Below are positions 8,511 to 16,977 of a stretch of DNA of 37,407 nt, piece after piece; positions within the stretch are counted from its first letter, which is position 1; each line of letters opens with the position of its first letter. This DNA is from Thermoplasmatota archaeon (GTDB taxonomy: Archaea; Thermoplasmatota; Thermoplasmata; Halarchaeoplasmatales; Halarchaeoplasmataceae), in NCBI GenBank assembly GCA_018334755.1, contig JAGXLI010000007.1, positions 13,541 through 50,947 on the forward strand, given 5' to 3'. The notes under the pieces are model-generated. The model had not been told where the DNA came from. It did no database searches and saw nothing but the letters and a program-made list of their open reading frames with translations. Both the position numbers and the translations under genes were made by a program.

Positions 8511-9341
8511 TCAATTCATCAGATCGAGGCTGATATCTAGAGCTTCTATATGATGTGTCAGCGCCCCAACCGAGATGATATCGACGCCGGTATCTGCCAC
8601 GGCTTCTATGTCTTCGAGTTCGATACCACCGGATGCTTCCAATTCTACATTATCCCCTATCTTCTCGACGGCCTCTTTCATCTGGTCTAAACTCATGTTG
8701 TCCAGCATCACGATATCGGCGCCGGCATTAACCGCGGTTTCCGCCTCTTCTATCGATTCGACTTCCACTTCTATCTTGGTCGTGAAAGGAACATTACCTT
8801 TCACCCTCTTTACCGCCTCCTGGATACTTCCGGCGGACCTTATATGATTATCTTTGATAAGTACGGAGTGAGAAAGTCCCATCCTGTGATTTGAAGCACC
8901 GCCGACACGTACGGCATATTTTTCCAGGATGCGAAGATTGGGAGTGGTTTTCCTCGTATCCACTATCTTTACATCGCTATCTGCCTTCTCCACATATCTT
9001 CGGGCCTTCGTCGCTATACCGGAGAGTCTCTGCAGAAAATTAAGTGCGACCCTTTCGCCTTTCAGTATCGGTTTCGTTTTTCCGGATATGCGCGCCATCT
9101 CTTCTCCAGGATTTATCGATTCACCGTCCTCCTTAAGATGTTCGAATTTTATCTCAGGATCGAGCCTTTCAAAAACTTTCTCAGATATTGGTAAACCCGC
9201 GGCGACGCCCTCTTCTTTGGCTCTTATCACTCCTGTAGATCCTTCGTCTTCCTTAATCACGTGATCCGTGGTTATGTCGCCAAAACCCAGGTCTTCTTCA
9301 AGGGCATCATCGATTATGTCTTTGATCTTTTTTTCATTCAT
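8511..9341 (-). CDS. nadC: Quinolinate phosphoribosyltransferase (decarboxylating)
   Basis: NadC converts quinolinate and PRPP to nicotinate mononucleotide and CO2, the third step of NAD synthesis from aspartate. The 276-residue length is normal. Visible signatures are L-N-F-L-Q-R-L-S-G-I-A-T, D-T-R-K-T-T-P, the N-H-R-M-G-L-S motif, L-I-K-D-N-H-I and the phosphate-binding E-A-S-G-G-I. The ATG overlaps the nadB stop as ATGA (4 bp), so translation is probably coupled. It is the last gene of nadA-nadB-nadC. Confidence 0.96.
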   Translation of the reverse strand: MNEKKIKDIIDDALEEDLGFGDITTDHVIKEDEGSTGVIRAKEEGVAAGLPISEKVFERLDPEIKFEHLKEDGESINPGEEMARISGKTKPILKGERVALNFLQRLSGIATKARRYVEKADSDVKIVDTRKTTPNLRILEKYAVRVGGASNHRMGLSHSVLIKDNHIRSAGSIQEAVKRVKGNVPFTTKIEVEVESIEEAETAVNAGADIVMLDNMSLDQMKEAVEKIGDNVELEASGGIELEDIEAVADTGVDIISVGALTHHIEALDISLDLMN

Positions 9342-10918
9342 GTTACGTACCCCTCTGTATGTTCTCTATCAAATACGATATGTTTATCTTTCCAATCTTC
9401 GTTCTTTGTCGGATGATCGGCTCTGTAATGAGCACCCCTGCTCTCTTCTCTCATCAAAGCGGACTTCGAGACGAATTTGCCGACCTGCAGCATGTTCTTC
9501 GATTCCCATATCTCGGGATTGAATCCCTTCAAGTCTTCAACGCTCTTTATTCCATCCTCCAGCCGCTTTATGAGTTCGACCAGTTCATCCTCCTTCCGGA
9601 CGATGCCTGCCTTATCCATCATCAGTTCTCTCATCTGGTCTTTCAAATCAGCCGCTTTTCCGGTCTCTTCTTGAAAATCAGGTAGGTCAAGATCGAACTC
9701 ACCAGACCTCTCTTTTTCTATATCTTCTTCAGCGATCTTTTCATAGATCCTTTTACCAAAAACCAGGCCCTCTAAGAGAGAATTACTGGCCAGCCGGTTC
9801 GCTCCATGTACACCTGTAGATGCTACTTCACCACAGGCATAAAGTCCTTCGATATTCGTCGATCCGTGTAGATCCGTTTTGACCCCTCCTATCATGTAAT
9901 GTGCAGAGGGCCCTACCGGTATGAGATCCTCGGCCATCTTTATACCGAAGTCCTGTAAAGTCTGATATATCTTTGGGAATCTTCCGCGAAGAAAATCATC
10001 GTCTAGATGCGTGACGTCTAGCCAGACATGGTCCTTTTCAAATTTCTTTGCTTCCTTCACTATCGCTCTTGCGACGACGTCCCGGGGGGCCAACTCTGCA
10101 TCTTCGTGATATTCTAACATGAATCTATCTCCCTCCTCGTTCCGTAAGAGGCCGCCTTCACCTCTAACAGTTTCTGAGATCAAGAACGATGATCCATTTG
10201 AAGAGTGGAACGCTGTCGGATGGAACTGGATGAACTCCATATCGGTTATCTCAGCCCCGGCCCTGTAGGCGACGGAGACACCGTCACCCGTAGTAACTTT
10301 AGGATTCGTTGTATTCTGGAATACCATCCCGCAGCCGCCGCTGGCCAGGATGACATGATCCGTACTGTAAACCACGTATCTTTCTCTTTCATCACTCCAG
10401 CAGAGAGCACCTCTGATCTTCTGTTCATTCGTTATGAGGTCGATCAAGAACATCCTCTCGAAAAGTTCTATCTCTCCGTCTTTTTTGGCAGCTTTAGTAA
10501 GAGATTCCCTGATCTCCTGTCCTGTGGCATCTCCTCTAGCGTGTAAAACCCTTCTTCGACTGTGTGCTCCTTCTCTGGCTAGGTCAAGCTCACCTTCTAT
10601 GTAATCGAACTGAGTCCCCAGTTCTATCAGTTCTTTTACCCTCTTGGAGCTGTTTTTCACCAATACTTCTACTGCTTTTTCATCACAGAATCCATCACCG
10701 GCTTCGAGTGTATCCTCTTTATGAAGTCTCCATGAATCCTCTTTATCCAGGACCGCCGCTATACCGCCCTGGGCGTACTCCGTGCTGCTCTCTTTTATCT
10801 CGTCTTTTGTGATGACCTTTACTTCGCCTATGCCGCTCAACTGAAGCGAAGTATAAAGGCCGGCTATACCGCTGCCTACCACGAGAAAATCCGTTTCGAT
10901 CTTTTCAAATTCAGACAT
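9338..10918 (-). CDS. nadB: L-aspartate oxidase
   Basis: NadB is a flavoprotein that oxidises L-aspartate to iminoaspartate, using O2 or fumarate as acceptor; NadA uses the product. The sequence shows an N-terminal FAD-binding G-S-G-I-A-G-L, E-Y-A-Q-G-G-I-A-A, the Arg-rich active-site region (H-A-R-G-D-A-T-G, H-P-T-A-F, E-T-V-R-G-E-G-G) and A-P-R-D-V-V-A-R. A helical C-terminal domain is typical of the succinate dehydrogenase/aspartate oxidase family. I prefer the ATG at 10916-10918 over the TTG at 10922-10924, which would add two residues. It starts 6 bp after the nadA stop, with GGAGAGG inside the end of nadA. In an anaerobe fumarate would be the likely acceptor, which is inference. Confidence 0.95.
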   Translation of the reverse strand: MSEFEKIETDFLVVGSGIAGLYTSLQLSGIGEVKVITKDEIKESSTEYAQGGIAAVLDKEDSWRLHKEDTLEAGDGFCDEKAVEVLVKNSSKRVKELIELGTQFDYIEGELDLAREGAHSRRRVLHARGDATGQEIRESLTKAAKKDGEIELFERMFLIDLITNEQKIRGALCWSDERERYVVYSTDHVILASGGCGMVFQNTTNPKVTTGDGVSVAYRAGAEITDMEFIQFHPTAFHSSNGSSFLISETVRGEGGLLRNEEGDRFMLEYHEDAELAPRDVVARAIVKEAKKFEKDHVWLDVTHLDDDFLRGRFPKIYQTLQDFGIKMAEDLIPVGPSAHYMIGGVKTDLHGSTNIEGLYACGEVASTGVHGANRLASNSLLEGLVFGKRIYEKIAEEDIEKERSGEFDLDLPDFQEETGKAADLKDQMRELMMDKAGIVRKEDELVELIKRLEDGIKSVEDLKGFNPEIWESKNMLQVGKFVSKSALMREESRGAHYRADHPTKNEDWKDKHIVFDREHTEGYVT

Positions 10919-10924
10919 TAACAA

Positions 10925-11842
10925 TTAACCTCTCCCCAGATCCACCATCTTCTCAAGAGGTTTTAGAGCTCTCTCCGCAACTTCATCCTCTATCTCTACT
11001 ACTGGCTCTAAAGTCTCTAATGAACGAAGAACCTTTTCCGGGGTGATCTTCTTCATGTTCTGGCAGGTGGGGTCCCCCGGGAAATAGAATTCCTTGTCTT
11101 TTACTTCCTTTCTCAATCTGTATCCCATCTCTTTCTCGGTACCGATGATCATCTCGTCTACATCGGATTCCTTCGCTCTGTTCAGTATCCCGGCGGTGGA
11201 TTCCGCGTAATCCGCTATATCTATTACTTCCGGCCTGCACTCGGGATGTACCACCACCTCTGCATCCGGATGTTCATCTTTCAGGCCTTTAACGTCGGCT
11301 GCGGTGATATCATCGTGTGTTCCACAATATCCTTCCCAGACCTCCACTTCTTTATCATCTATGAAGCGTTTTATGTAACGACCAAGGTTTTTATCTGGAA
11401 GGAAAAGAACTTTTTCTTCATCCACGCTCCTAACCACCTTGACGGCGTTGGAAGAAGTACAGCAGATATCCGATCGCGCTTTGGTCTCTACATTAGTATT
11501 TACATATGAAACGATCGCTGTATCTGGGTTTTTTTCTTTGTAAGATTTCAATTCATCCATATCTACCATCGCCGCCATGGGGCAACGTGACTCGGGCTCG
11601 GGATGTATCACGTTTTTGTCAGGATTCAGGATAGCGGCGGACTCAGCCATGAAATCGACACCGCAGAAGACCACGTTGGATACGTCCATCTCGTTCACTT
11701 TTTGTGCTAACCCAAAAGAGTCCCCCACGTAATCACCGATATCTTGGATCAAGCCGGTCTGATAGTTGTGAGCTACGATAACGACGTCCTTTTCCCGTTT
11801 CAATTCTTTGATGTTTTTTCTAATATCCTCGTCCGCAGACAT
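10925..11842 (-). CDS. nadA: Quinolinate synthase
   Basis: NadA condenses iminoaspartate with dihydroxyacetone phosphate to quinolinate using a [4Fe-4S] cluster. The 305-residue length matches the archaeal type. The three cluster cysteines are C87 (S-R-C-P-M-A), C173 (G-Y-C-G-T-H) and C260 (P-T-C-Q-N-M-K-K), with spacing as in Pyrococcus and Thermotoga enzymes. Other signatures are A-H-N-Y-Q near residue 24 and the D-Y-V-G-D-S motif. It is the first gene of the nad operon. A TATA box 21-30 bases before the ATG suggests a leaderless transcript. Confidence 0.97.
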   Translation of the reverse strand: MSADEDIRKNIKELKREKDVVIVAHNYQTGLIQDIGDYVGDSFGLAQKVNEMDVSNVVFCGVDFMAESAAILNPDKNVIHPEPESRCPMAAMVDMDELKSYKEKNPDTAIVSYVNTNVETKARSDICCTSSNAVKVVRSVDEEKVLFLPDKNLGRYIKRFIDDKEVEVWEGYCGTHDDITAADVKGLKDEHPDAEVVVHPECRPEVIDIADYAESTAGILNRAKESDVDEMIIGTEKEMGYRLRKEVKDKEFYFPGDPTCQNMKKITPEKVLRSLETLEPVVEIEDEVAERALKPLEKMVDLGRG

Positions 11843-11862
11843 AGGTTTGGATTATTAGGGTT

Positions 11863-11872
11863 CTTATAAAAC
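11863..11872 (-). promoter_or_regulatory. TATA box for the nadABC operon
   Basis: The minus strand reads GTTTTATAAG. Its distance of 21-30 bases from the nadA ATG places the start point at or next to the start codon, as in leaderless archaeal mRNAs. Confidence 0.5.
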
Positions 11873-11980
11873 TTTACCTTTTCATATTCCAGCCTTGGCA
11901 GCTAGAGAAGATAACAGCTGTTAAATAGTAGGCTTCTTTTCATTTCTCAGAGGTCAACTAAATAGAGGTTAGTGGATAAT

Positions 11981-13612
11981 ATGGCGAAAGATATTGATGA
12001 AGAATTTGAGGAATTTGAAGAGAAGATATTCAATACATTTATTGAAAGAAATCCGGCTATGGCGACCCATCTGGGGATACACGAATATGATGACGAACTG
12101 CCGGACCTTACACGGGAGAAAGCCGTAGAGGACATAGAACTGATCGAGGAATGGGTTGAAGAGTTGAAAGATTTTGAGGAGGATGAGTTAACGGAAGAGA
12201 ACAGGATGGCAAAAAAATTAGGTGTCCATATATTCGAGATGCAGCTTTTCTCTCTGAAGGAACTTAAACACTGGGAACAGGCGCCTTCCGCAGCCAACAC
12301 CATCGGTTCCTGTATCTTCCCGCTCTTGAAGAGAGAATTCGCTCCGTTAGAAGAAAGATTGAGAAGTATCAAAGGCAGGATAGAAGACATCCCGGATGCG
12401 GTCGAAGAAGAAAAGTCGAAGATCGAAGATCCAGTCAAACTTTGGGTAGACATGGCGATGGAGTCGGCGGAACAGCTTCCGATGCTCTTCAAACTCGTCC
12501 AGATGCTGGCGAAGCAGAACGACTCTTTCGAAAAAGAAGAACTTTCCGAGCTCAACGAGGCGATAAACGAAGCCGATTCAGCTTTAGAAGAGTATGTAGA
12601 GTGGTTGAAAGAGCTGAGAAAAGATGCGAAACAAGATTATGCGATAGGTAAAGAAAAATTCGAAGAACTCCTAGATAAGAGAAAGTTAGATTACGACGGC
12701 GAAGAGATCCTCGAGATCGGGGAAGATCTCCTAGAGAAGGCACAGGAAGATATGGAAAAATACGCGGAGCAGATAGATCCCGACGCGGGCGTGGGAGAAG
12801 TGCTAGATGAAGTCAAATCCAACACACCGGACAGTTTTGAAGAGGCATTAGAGTGGTATGATGAGGGTCTAGAAGATGCAAAAAAGTTCGTGAAGGAGAA
12901 CGACCTAGCCAGCATAGTTGAAGACGAGGATATAGAAGTTACGGAAACCCCTGAATACATGCGGAACATAATACCTTTTGCGGCGTACATACCCCCGGCT
13001 AAATTTGATCCTACAAAAAAAGGCATCTACGTGGTGACGCCGCCGCAGGATGAAGAAAAACTGGAGAACTATTCGTACTGGGATGTAAGGAACACCACGG
13101 TCCATGAAGGTTATCCAGGGCATCACCTCCAGCTGGCTTCGGCCACCACGAACGACGACGTCTTTCGAATATTCTCTCACGCTGTAGAAACGGTCGAAGG
13201 ATGGGCGCACTACTGTGAAGAGATGATGAAAGATCACGGTTTCGACGATACGCCCGAAGCGAGATTGATACAGTCCAACGACGTGGTCTGGAGAGCGGCC
13301 CGCATCATCGTCGATGTCAAGTTAAGTACGGGCGAGATGTCCTTTGACGAAGCTGTAGATTTTTTAGTGGAAAAGGTGAATATGGATCAAAGTGACGCTG
13401 AAAAAGAAGTCAAACGCTACACGCAGAATCCCGCTTACCAGTTGAGTTACCTGCTGGGTAAAGAGATGATCAAAGATCTTAAAGAAGATGTCAAGGAAAG
13501 GATGGGCGACGATTACAGTGAAAAATTCTTCCACGACACTATACTTTATGCAGGCAGCGTGCCCATGAAGTACCTGAGAGAGATATTCGATAAAAAGATA
13601 GAGGAAAACTGA
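11981..13612 (+). CDS. DUF885-family zinc metallopeptidase-like protein
   Basis: The protein is very acidic, about 543 residues, with a helical N-terminal domain and a gluzincin-like site. H375-E376-G-Y-P-G-H381-H382 is followed by E406 in E-G-W-A-H-Y. These are the signature elements of DUF885 proteins: zinc ligands from the two histidines and the downstream glutamate, with E376 as catalytic base. The C-terminus (Q-N-P-A-Y-Q-L-S-Y-L-L-G) is also typical. No signal peptide is seen, so it probably acts in the cytoplasm, perhaps on peptides. I chose the ATG at 11981; a GTG at 11972 would add three residues but sits too close to the GAGG site. It is divergent from nadA and convergent with pyrE. 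Confidence 0.85.
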   Translation: MAKDIDEEFEEFEEKIFNTFIERNPAMATHLGIHEYDDELPDLTREKAVEDIELIEEWVEELKDFEEDELTEENRMAKKLGVHIFEMQLFSLKELKHWEQAPSAANTIGSCIFPLLKREFAPLEERLRSIKGRIEDIPDAVEEEKSKIEDPVKLWVDMAMESAEQLPMLFKLVQMLAKQNDSFEKEELSELNEAINEADSALEEYVEWLKELRKDAKQDYAIGKEKFEELLDKRKLDYDGEEILEIGEDLLEKAQEDMEKYAEQIDPDAGVGEVLDEVKSNTPDSFEEALEWYDEGLEDAKKFVKENDLASIVEDEDIEVTETPEYMRNIIPFAAYIPPAKFDPTKKGIYVVTPPQDEEKLENYSYWDVRNTTVHEGYPGHHLQLASATTNDDVFRIFSHAVETVEGWAHYCEEMMKDHGFDDTPEARLIQSNDVVWRAARIIVDVKLSTGEMSFDEAVDFLVEKVNMDQSDAEKEVKRYTQNPAYQLSYLLGKEMIKDLKEDVKERMGDDYSEKFFHDTILYAGSVPMKYLREIFDKKIEEN

Positions 13613-13618
13613 GGAAAC

Positions 13619-14125
13619 TCAATCCTCAACGAGTTCACTGGCGGTTACCAGCGGCATTAATTCCACATCTATATCATCCAGTTTTTCCTCCGCACCTTCT
13701 TCTCTATCGACCACTACCAAAACTCTGTTCACTTCGGCCCCCATATCTCTCAGTACCTCGACGGTCTCTACGGCGGACCCTCCTGTTGTGGTGACGTCCT
13801 CTACCACCGTGACCGTTTCGCCCTCGTTGAAGGTGCCCTCAATCCTGCCTTTAGTACCGTGGCCTTTGCTCTCTTTGCGCACCATCAGAAACGGCAGTCC
13901 GCTCTCTAAAGCTGCGGCGGTGGCGATCGGGACGGCACCAAGCTCCATACCTGCGATCTTTTCTCCGTCTACCTTTTCGTTCATCCCTTCTGCGATCTTT
14001 TTCAAGATATCTGGACGGGTGCTCGCGAGTTTGATGTCTACATAATAATTGCTCTTCTTCCCGGAAGTGAGCGTGAACTCGCCGTACTTTATCGCGCCGC
14101 AATCTTCTAGCATCTCTTTCAGCAT
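13619..14125 (-). CDS. pyrE: Orotate phosphoribosyltransferase
   Basis: PyrE joins orotate to PRPP, giving OMP in pyrimidine synthesis. The 168-residue length fits the short archaeal form. The PRPP-binding motif V-T-V-V-E-D-V-T-T-T-G-G-S lies near residues 103-115, and the N-terminal F-T-L-T-S-G-K-K-S-N-Y-Y-V-D motif is classic. It is the last gene of the six-gene minus-strand operon, 5 bp after carS, and its stop lies 6 bp from the end of the convergent DUF885 gene. Confidence 0.95.
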   Translation of the reverse strand: MLKEMLEDCGAIKYGEFTLTSGKKSNYYVDIKLASTRPDILKKIAEGMNEKVDGEKIAGMELGAVPIATAAALESGLPFLMVRKESKGHGTKGRIEGTFNEGETVTVVEDVTTTGGSAVETVEVLRDMGAEVNRVLVVVDREEGAEEKLDDIDVELMPLVTASELVED

Positions 14126-14130
14126 CTATA

Positions 14131-14679
14131 TCACCAAGGTTCTTCTTTCAACCCCATCTTGTATCCGATTATATTAACTCCACGGTGTAAGAGAGGGATA
14201 CCGAGGATTATGATGAGGGTACCGATCCAGCCGTTTCCCTCAAAGTAAGTCCTTATCATCCAATCCGGTCGGGTCAAGGAAGTCAAGAGAAAGGCGCCTA
14301 AGACGAAATCGTAGCGATCGAGGACCGGAGAGTTCTCTCCTCTCGGTAGATCTCTCCTCCTTTTGACAAAACTTCCTCCGATGTCACCCAGAAGTGAACC
14401 GAAGGAAAGGGAAAAGAGGATCATGAGTGTCTTATAGAAGAGAGGTGAAGGATAAAGTGGAAAAAAAGGACGGAGTAGAAAATAAAGGACTAGACCGACG
14501 ATCGCAGCTGAGATACCTCCTCCGAAAAGCCCTCTCCAGGTCTTTCCGTCCCCGAGGATCCGGTTCTCCCCTAATTTTTTACCAGCGTCTATAGGCGGAC
14601 CGCCGCCGAAGACAACCGCTAAAGAATTAGCTATCATAGCCGGTATGAAAGCTAAGATCGCCGTGAGGATTTCTATCAT
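14131..14679 (-). CDS. carS: CDP-archaeol synthase
   Basis: CarS is an integral membrane enzyme that activates digeranylgeranylglyceryl phosphate with CTP, a committed step of archaeal ether lipid synthesis. The 182-residue length is normal. The family signature P-P-I-D-A-G-K, then R-I-L-G-D-G-K-T-W-R-G, follows the first helix (about residues 27-51). About five membrane segments are visible. This gene alone is strong evidence for an archaeal host. It lies between the creatininase-family gene and pyrE in a tight operon. Confidence 0.95.
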   Translation of the reverse strand: MIEILTAILAFIPAMIANSLAVVFGGGPPIDAGKKLGENRILGDGKTWRGLFGGGISAAIVGLVLYFLLRPFFPLYPSPLFYKTLMILFSLSFGSLLGDIGGSFVKRRRDLPRGENSPVLDRYDFVLGAFLLTSLTRPDWMIRTYFEGNGWIGTLIIILGIPLLHRGVNIIGYKMGLKEEPW

Positions 14680-14700
14680 GGTGTGTTTTTCTCCTTTTAT

Positions 14701-15459
14701 TCAGTCTATCTCGATGACGGTCTCTATCCTTTCCCTCAATCTCTTTATACCGCTCTCCCAGAGCTTTTCTCCCTTTTCCTTATCGGCTTTATTTGCGTCT
14801 CCAAGAACGCCGGTCCTAGTAAGGTCGTGGGTATTCCAGGTATGGGAGAACTCGGGTTCATGTTCGAAATCCAGTTTAGTATCAGGGAATTCCATCTCTT
14901 TCTCCGGTATATTCCTTTCGTCGACGAGTTCTTCCCGACTAGCCAGGACCAAAGAGGTCTCAAACTCTCCAGCGTGCACGTCGTTCTCCGTCTCCACGAG
15001 ATCTTCTCTCTCAGGATCCATCACCTTGTAGGAATCTATGAATATATCCATGCCCGTCTCATTCTTTAATTCTCTAGCTGCCGTCTTTATCACCGCCTCG
15101 TTTCCCCCGTGGCCGTTGAAGATGAGAAGCTTGTGAAACCCGTGCCGGATCGCCGAGCGGCCGATGTCTACGATGACGTGTTTTAGAGTTTCGGGCTCTA
15201 AAGTTACGGTCCCCGGAAAACCCATGTGATGTTCGCTGACGCCGTAAGAGATCGCTGGTAGTACCGGCGGTTTTACCGAGTCTAGTCCTTTGACGGCTCT
15301 CTCTACCATCTCCCGAGCGTAAAAAGTGTCAGTATCTAAAGGTAAGTGAGGTCCGTGCTGTTCTAGACTGCCGATAGGTAAGATGGCCGTATCCACTATA
15401 TCTGATCTTTTGTCAAGCTCCCATCGGTTCATCTCGCCCCAGTTTATCTTCTCTTCCAT
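14701..15459 (-). CDS. Creatininase-family amidohydrolase
   Basis: The 252-residue protein has the creatininase fold signatures. The metal site is E33, H35 (S-L-E-Q-H-G-P-H-L-P), D44, H117 (F-N-G-H-G-G-N) and E165 (V-H-A-G-E-F-E-T-S). The family includes creatinine amidohydrolase, MftE and the archaeal ArfB (MJ0116), a formamide hydrolase in riboflavin and F420 synthesis. ArfB is a plausible but unproven identity; sequence alone does not separate these. It sits 10 bp after a flavoprotein gene and upstream of carS. Confidence 0.85.
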   Translation of the reverse strand: MEEKINWGEMNRWELDKRSDIVDTAILPIGSLEQHGPHLPLDTDTFYAREMVERAVKGLDSVKPPVLPAISYGVSEHHMGFPGTVTLEPETLKHVIVDIGRSAIRHGFHKLLIFNGHGGNEAVIKTAARELKNETGMDIFIDSYKVMDPEREDLVETENDVHAGEFETSLVLASREELVDERNIPEKEMEFPDTKLDFEHEPEFSHTWNTHDLTRTGVLGDANKADKEKGEKLWESGIKRLRERIETVIEID

Positions 15460-15469
15460 GAAGCAGTAT

Positions 15470-16342
15470 CTACTCCATATTTTTACTTTTTTCGCAACTT
15501 GAAATTTTCCTTCCTAGATCCATCCCGGCTGCTATACCCATGCCCCAGCAGAGCGAGGTCTGTCTGTAAGTCCCTAGGACCGAGCTCCCTATGACGAAAA
15601 GGTCATCGAATTTAGTTTGTCCAGAGGGAAAACTAACTTCTTCAGGATCCATATCAAAATCCAGGTCCGGAAATCTTGGATCCCTCCCTATTGCCGTTAC
15701 AACCACATCAGCTCTCAGATCCATTCCATCACAGCGTAGAGAAAAATCATCATCCTTCTCGACTTCTTCCAGGCTGGCCTCTACTTCTTCGATACCTTTT
15801 TCCCTTGCCTCTCTCACCAGGACCGGTAAAGCTTTCGGTTCGCTCCGCCGCAGTATCGTCACGTCGCCTCCCAACCTCTTCATCCTGAGGGCATAGTCAT
15901 ACGCAGCATCGCCCCCTCCTATTACGATCACACTTTCACCATCATAGTTACGCCACTCGGGATGATGGACCTCTCCTTCGAACCCAAGAGATCTGGGGGC
16001 TGTACCTGTGGCCAAGATAAGATATGTCGTTCTTACCTTACCGGTCTCCGTAATCAATTTAAAACCATCTCGAGCGCTCTCTATCTTCTCTACCTCTCTG
16101 AATTCAACATCGATATCGTATTCCGAGACTATGGTCCCTAATTCGTTCACCATCTCTCTTCCTTCTTTTCCGACAAAACCTGGAAAATTTTCTATCCTGT
16201 TAGCCTGATATATCAGTCCGCCGATATTTTTCCTTTCAAGTAACAAAACATCGTCTATCCCTTCTCTGGTACACTGCTGTGAAGCGGCTATGCCTGCAGG
16301 GCCTCCCCCGACTATCGCAACCTTTGTTTTACTCTCTGACAT
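15470..16342 (-). CDS. Thioredoxin-reductase-like FAD/NAD(P) oxidoreductase lacking the CxxC pair
   Basis: The 290-residue length and domain order match low-molecular-weight thioredoxin reductases. There is an FAD site G-G-G-P-A-G (12-17), the G-G-L-I motif, I-E-N-F-P-G-F near 50-56, A-T-G-T-A-P-R, a second nucleotide fold I-G-G-G-D-A-A (141-147) and a C-terminal I-G-S-S-V-L-G flavin motif. The redox-active C-x-x-C that normally precedes the second fold is absent; that region reads H-H-P-E-W-R-N-Y-D-G. It therefore cannot reduce thioredoxin in the usual way and may be a ferredoxin/flavodoxin-NAD(P) reductase or use an unknown partner. Its start overlaps the end of the isochorismatase gene by 31 bp. 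Confidence 0.85.
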   Translation of the reverse strand: MSESKTKVAIVGGGPAGIAASQQCTREGIDDVLLLERKNIGGLIYQANRIENFPGFVGKEGREMVNELGTIVSEYDIDVEFREVEKIESARDGFKLITETGKVRTTYLILATGTAPRSLGFEGEVHHPEWRNYDGESVIVIGGGDAAYDYALRMKRLGGDVTILRRSEPKALPVLVREAREKGIEEVEASLEEVEKDDDFSLRCDGMDLRADVVVTAIGRDPRFPDLDFDMDPEEVSFPSGQTKFDDLFVIGSSVLGTYRQTSLCWGMGIAAGMDLGRKISSCEKSKNME

Positions 16343-16977
16343 GATATTATCTCCGCTATCCCGTTGGAGAGCGCTTTTAATGTGGAAGTATGCGTAGCTT
16401 CGGTAGAGGTGGCGGTTCCGTCGGCAAGGAATAAGACCTTATAGTCCCTAACGAACGCATCTCTAGCAGTTGTGGCGCAGCACATGTCGGTCATCACCCC
16501 TCCGATGACCACGTTCTTTATACCTTCCAACTTCCGCTCTAAGTCAGTTCTATAGAAGGGCGAATATCTCGGCTTTTTCATCACTTCACCGTTAACTTCC
16601 ATCCGGTCGTCTATCTTCGCCTCCGGGCCCTCCCTTATTATATCGTTCCACCATTCTCCCATCACCCCTTCGTCTCCCTCCTCTTGTACTGTCCGGGTGT
16701 ATATGATAGAACTTTTAGATTCAGTAAAATGTTCGATCAGATGATTCAAGTTTTCGATGATCGTTTCCGCAGCAGGGATGTAGGCGTGAGAGTCTGGAGA
16801 TAAAAAATAATTCTGCATGTCGACGATCAAGAGAGCCGTGTTTTCCATCTTTAACTTTCCGGGCCAACGCTTTTTGAACGGTAAGCCTTCCAGCCACTCC
16901 TCCGTTTTTTTCTCCAGATCTTCCTTATCCATAGAGTGATAGTCCATATTATCCACTTCTTTCTTACGCCTCTCCAT
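16312..16977 (-). CDS. Isochorismatase-family cysteine hydrolase
   Basis: An alpha/beta hydrolase of the isochorismatase/nicotinamidase type, 221 residues. The catalytic triad is visible: D53 in L-L-I-V-D-M-Q, a lysine at 134/135 in K-K-P-R-Y-S-P-F, and C166 in G-V-M-T-D-M-C-C-A-T-T-A-R-D-A. The family hydrolyses amides or vinyl ethers and the substrate here is unknown. The zinc-binding D-x-H pattern of nicotinamidases is not clear, so PncA is not assigned. An internal ATG at 16945-16947 is an alternative start that would avoid the 14-bp overlap with the radical SAM gene upstream. Confidence 0.88.
   Translation of the reverse strand: MERRKKEVDNMDYHSMDKEDLEKKTEEWLEGLPFKKRWPGKLKMENTALLIVDMQNYFLSPDSHAYIPAAETIIENLNHLIEHFTESKSSIIYTRTVQEEGDEGVMGEWWNDIIREGPEAKIDDRMEVNGEVMKKPRYSPFYRTDLERKLEGIKNVVIGGVMTDMCCATTARDAFVRDYKVLFLADGTATSTEATHTSTLKALSNGIAEIISCQRVKQRLR

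Noticed and set aside
16312-16977. Nicotinamidase (PncA), linking to the NAD genes
   Set aside because: The triad is present, but the metal-binding D-x-H pattern of nicotinamidases is not clear and the gene is in a different operon.
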